5,127 nucleotides of DNA from JBFMFE01 sp040752295 (GTDB taxonomy: Bacteria > UBP15 > UBA6099 > JBFMBQ01), in contig JBFMFE010000141.1 in the NCBI GenBank assembly GCA_040752295.1, positions 1 to 5,127 on the forward strand. Reading direction: 5' to 3'. Below are positions 4,475-5,127 of the stretch, piece after piece. The notes under the pieces are model-generated. The model made no database searches. It worked only from the letters and a program-made list of their open reading frames with translations, and had not been told where the DNA came from. Each line of letters begins with the position of its first letter. The first letter of the stretch is position 1. The position numbers were made by a program, and so were the translations under genes.

Positions 4475-4809
4475 AGCGCGTTGAGGCGATCGTGCGTCCC
4501 GAGAGGATGGGGGCTGTGAAGTGCGCCCTCGAAGGCATCGGATATTCGGGTCTGATGATAACCGCGGTGGAGGGGCACGGGAAGCAGAAGGGAGTGGAGC
4601 AGACGTGGCGGGGTGAGAAGTACAAGGTGGAGTTCATACCGAAGACGAAGATAGATTTAGTCGTGAGGGACGCGGACGTGGGAAAGGTCGTCAGGGCGGT
4701 AACGACGTCCGCGAGGACGGGCGAGGTGGGCGACGGGAAGATATTCGTGTCGCCGGTGGAGAACGCGATAAGGATCAGGACGGGCGAGGAGGGGGAGGAA
4801 GCGGTCTGA
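4471..4809 (+). CDS. glnK: PII nitrogen regulatory protein (GlnK/GlnB type)
   Basis: A 112-residue cytosolic signalling protein, the same length as E. coli GlnB. As a trimer, PII binds ATP/ADP and 2-oxoglutarate and blocks Amt by inserting its T-loop. Seen here: the N-terminal strand MKRVEAIVRP, GKQKG (37-41) before the T-loop, T-loop residues about 37-55 with the uridylylation tyrosine Y51 (EKYKVEF), the B-loop TGEVGDGK (83-90) and the C-loop RIRTGEE (101-107). Position 46 is Trp, where E. coli GlnB has Tyr. Position 50 is Lys instead of Glu. The start ATG overlaps the amt stop and follows AGGAGG (4456-4461) at 9 nt. A start at GTG 4438 would add a non-family, highly charged extension and is not favoured. 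The symbol glnK follows the amt linkage; the sequence alone does not separate GlnK from GlnB. Confidence 0.95.
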   Translation: MKRVEAIVRPERMGAVKCALEGIGYSGLMITAVEGHGKQKGVEQTWRGEKYKVEFIPKTKIDLVVRDADVGKVVRAVTTSARTGEVGDGKIFVSPVENAIRIRTGEEGEEAV

Positions 4810-4880
4810 CGCCGCCTGCCGGGGCGCGGGAGTGTGAAGACACACACGCCGAGGAGCGCGAACCGGGGCGGTTGGTATAT

Positions 4881-4919
4881 CCCGGTCCGTTCGAATCAGC
4901 GGAACGGATCGGGTTTTTT
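4881..4919 (+). terminator. Intrinsic terminator after the PII gene
   Basis: A 12-bp stem, CCCGGTCCGTTC (4881-4892) with GAACGGATCGGG (4902-4913), has one G-U pair and a 9-nt loop. It is followed by TTTTTT (4914-4919). It lies 72 nt after the PII stop and ends the three-gene unit. The minus strand has no U-tract after the stem, so it acts on + transcripts only. Confidence 0.9.
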
Positions 4920-5006
4920 ACGTGGATTTTCCCTGGATTTTGTAACAGATTCCGAGGAACGGGTTGCAAATAATGAACTGGACAGTGCCAAGTTCCGGAC
5001 AGGATT

Positions 5007-5127
5007 TTACCCCTTTTTGCTTGATTTGCGAAGTCTCGCGAGTTCCAGTGACAGGTCAACCCAGTCCGTGGTGAGTTTTTTGAACTGCCGATAGTTTTTC
5101 AACTGCGTTTTCACATCCGGCAGATTT
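5007..5127 (-). CDS. C-terminal end of an unidentified helical protein, cut by the window edge
   Basis: Only the last 39 residues are visible, ending at TAA (5009-5007). The pattern PDVKTQLKNYRQFKKLT then TDWVDLSLELARLRK reads as two amphipathic, charged helices with a basic end (SSKKG). It resembles the C-terminal coiled part of small transposase-associated proteins of the DUF6788 kind, but this is from memory of the pattern and the diagnostic N-terminal half lies outside the window. The gene converges on the nitrogen unit. The 87 bp between the terminator and its stop (4920-5006) show nothing I can assign. Confidence 0.45.
   Translation of the reverse strand, partial: NLPDVKTQLKNYRQFKKLTTDWVDLSLELARLRKSSKKG

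Overview
The window looks like a stretch of chromosome from a Gram-negative (diderm) bacterium with GC-rich coding DNA and AT-rich control regions. The evidence is an outer-membrane beta-barrel protein with a terminal Phe, a textbook sigma-54 (-24/-12) promoter, and an Amt/PII nitrogen pair. I cannot place the phylum from the sequence alone.

Layout, left to right. (1) Positions 1-1233 hold the 3' part of a sphingosine-1-phosphate-lyase-like PLP-dependent decarboxylase on the + strand. It is interrupted by an in-frame TAA at 127-129, with family-typical sequence on both sides. (2) Positions 1281-1493 (- strand) encode a 70-residue basic protein with a CC...CPLC cysteine pattern, a probable zinc ribbon. 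A plausible sigma-70 promoter lies at 1535-1563. (3) Positions 1512-2274 are a 760-base gene-free region, the most informative part of the window. It carries three ACA-N4-TGT boxes spaced exactly 30 bp apart (1701, 1731, 1761), then A/T tracts in helical phase (1797-1856), then a perfect sigma-54 promoter (1896-1911). After that comes a roughly 350-nt transcribed leader with a GC-rich hairpin and three imperfect repeats, each containing a Shine-Dalgarno-like AGGGAGGTGCA or AAGGAGGTGCA. (4) Positions 2275-3033 encode a secreted beta-barrel outer-membrane protein, 3122-4474 an Amt ammonium channel, and 4471-4809 a PII protein that overlaps amt by ATGA. A strong intrinsic terminator at 4881-4919 closes the unit. 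(5) Positions 5007-5127 (- strand) hold the C-terminal 39 residues of a helical protein cut by the window edge.

How it fits together (inference). An activator bound at the phased boxes would contact sigma-54 polymerase across the intrinsically bent DNA. This would switch on a three-gene nitrogen-uptake unit: an outer-membrane channel candidate, the inner-membrane ammonium channel and its PII gatekeeper. The boxes do not match the NtrC consensus, so the activator is unknown. The repeat-rich leader offers a second, post-transcriptional control layer. The parts I would examine first are the enhancer boxes, the phased bend and the repeat leader.
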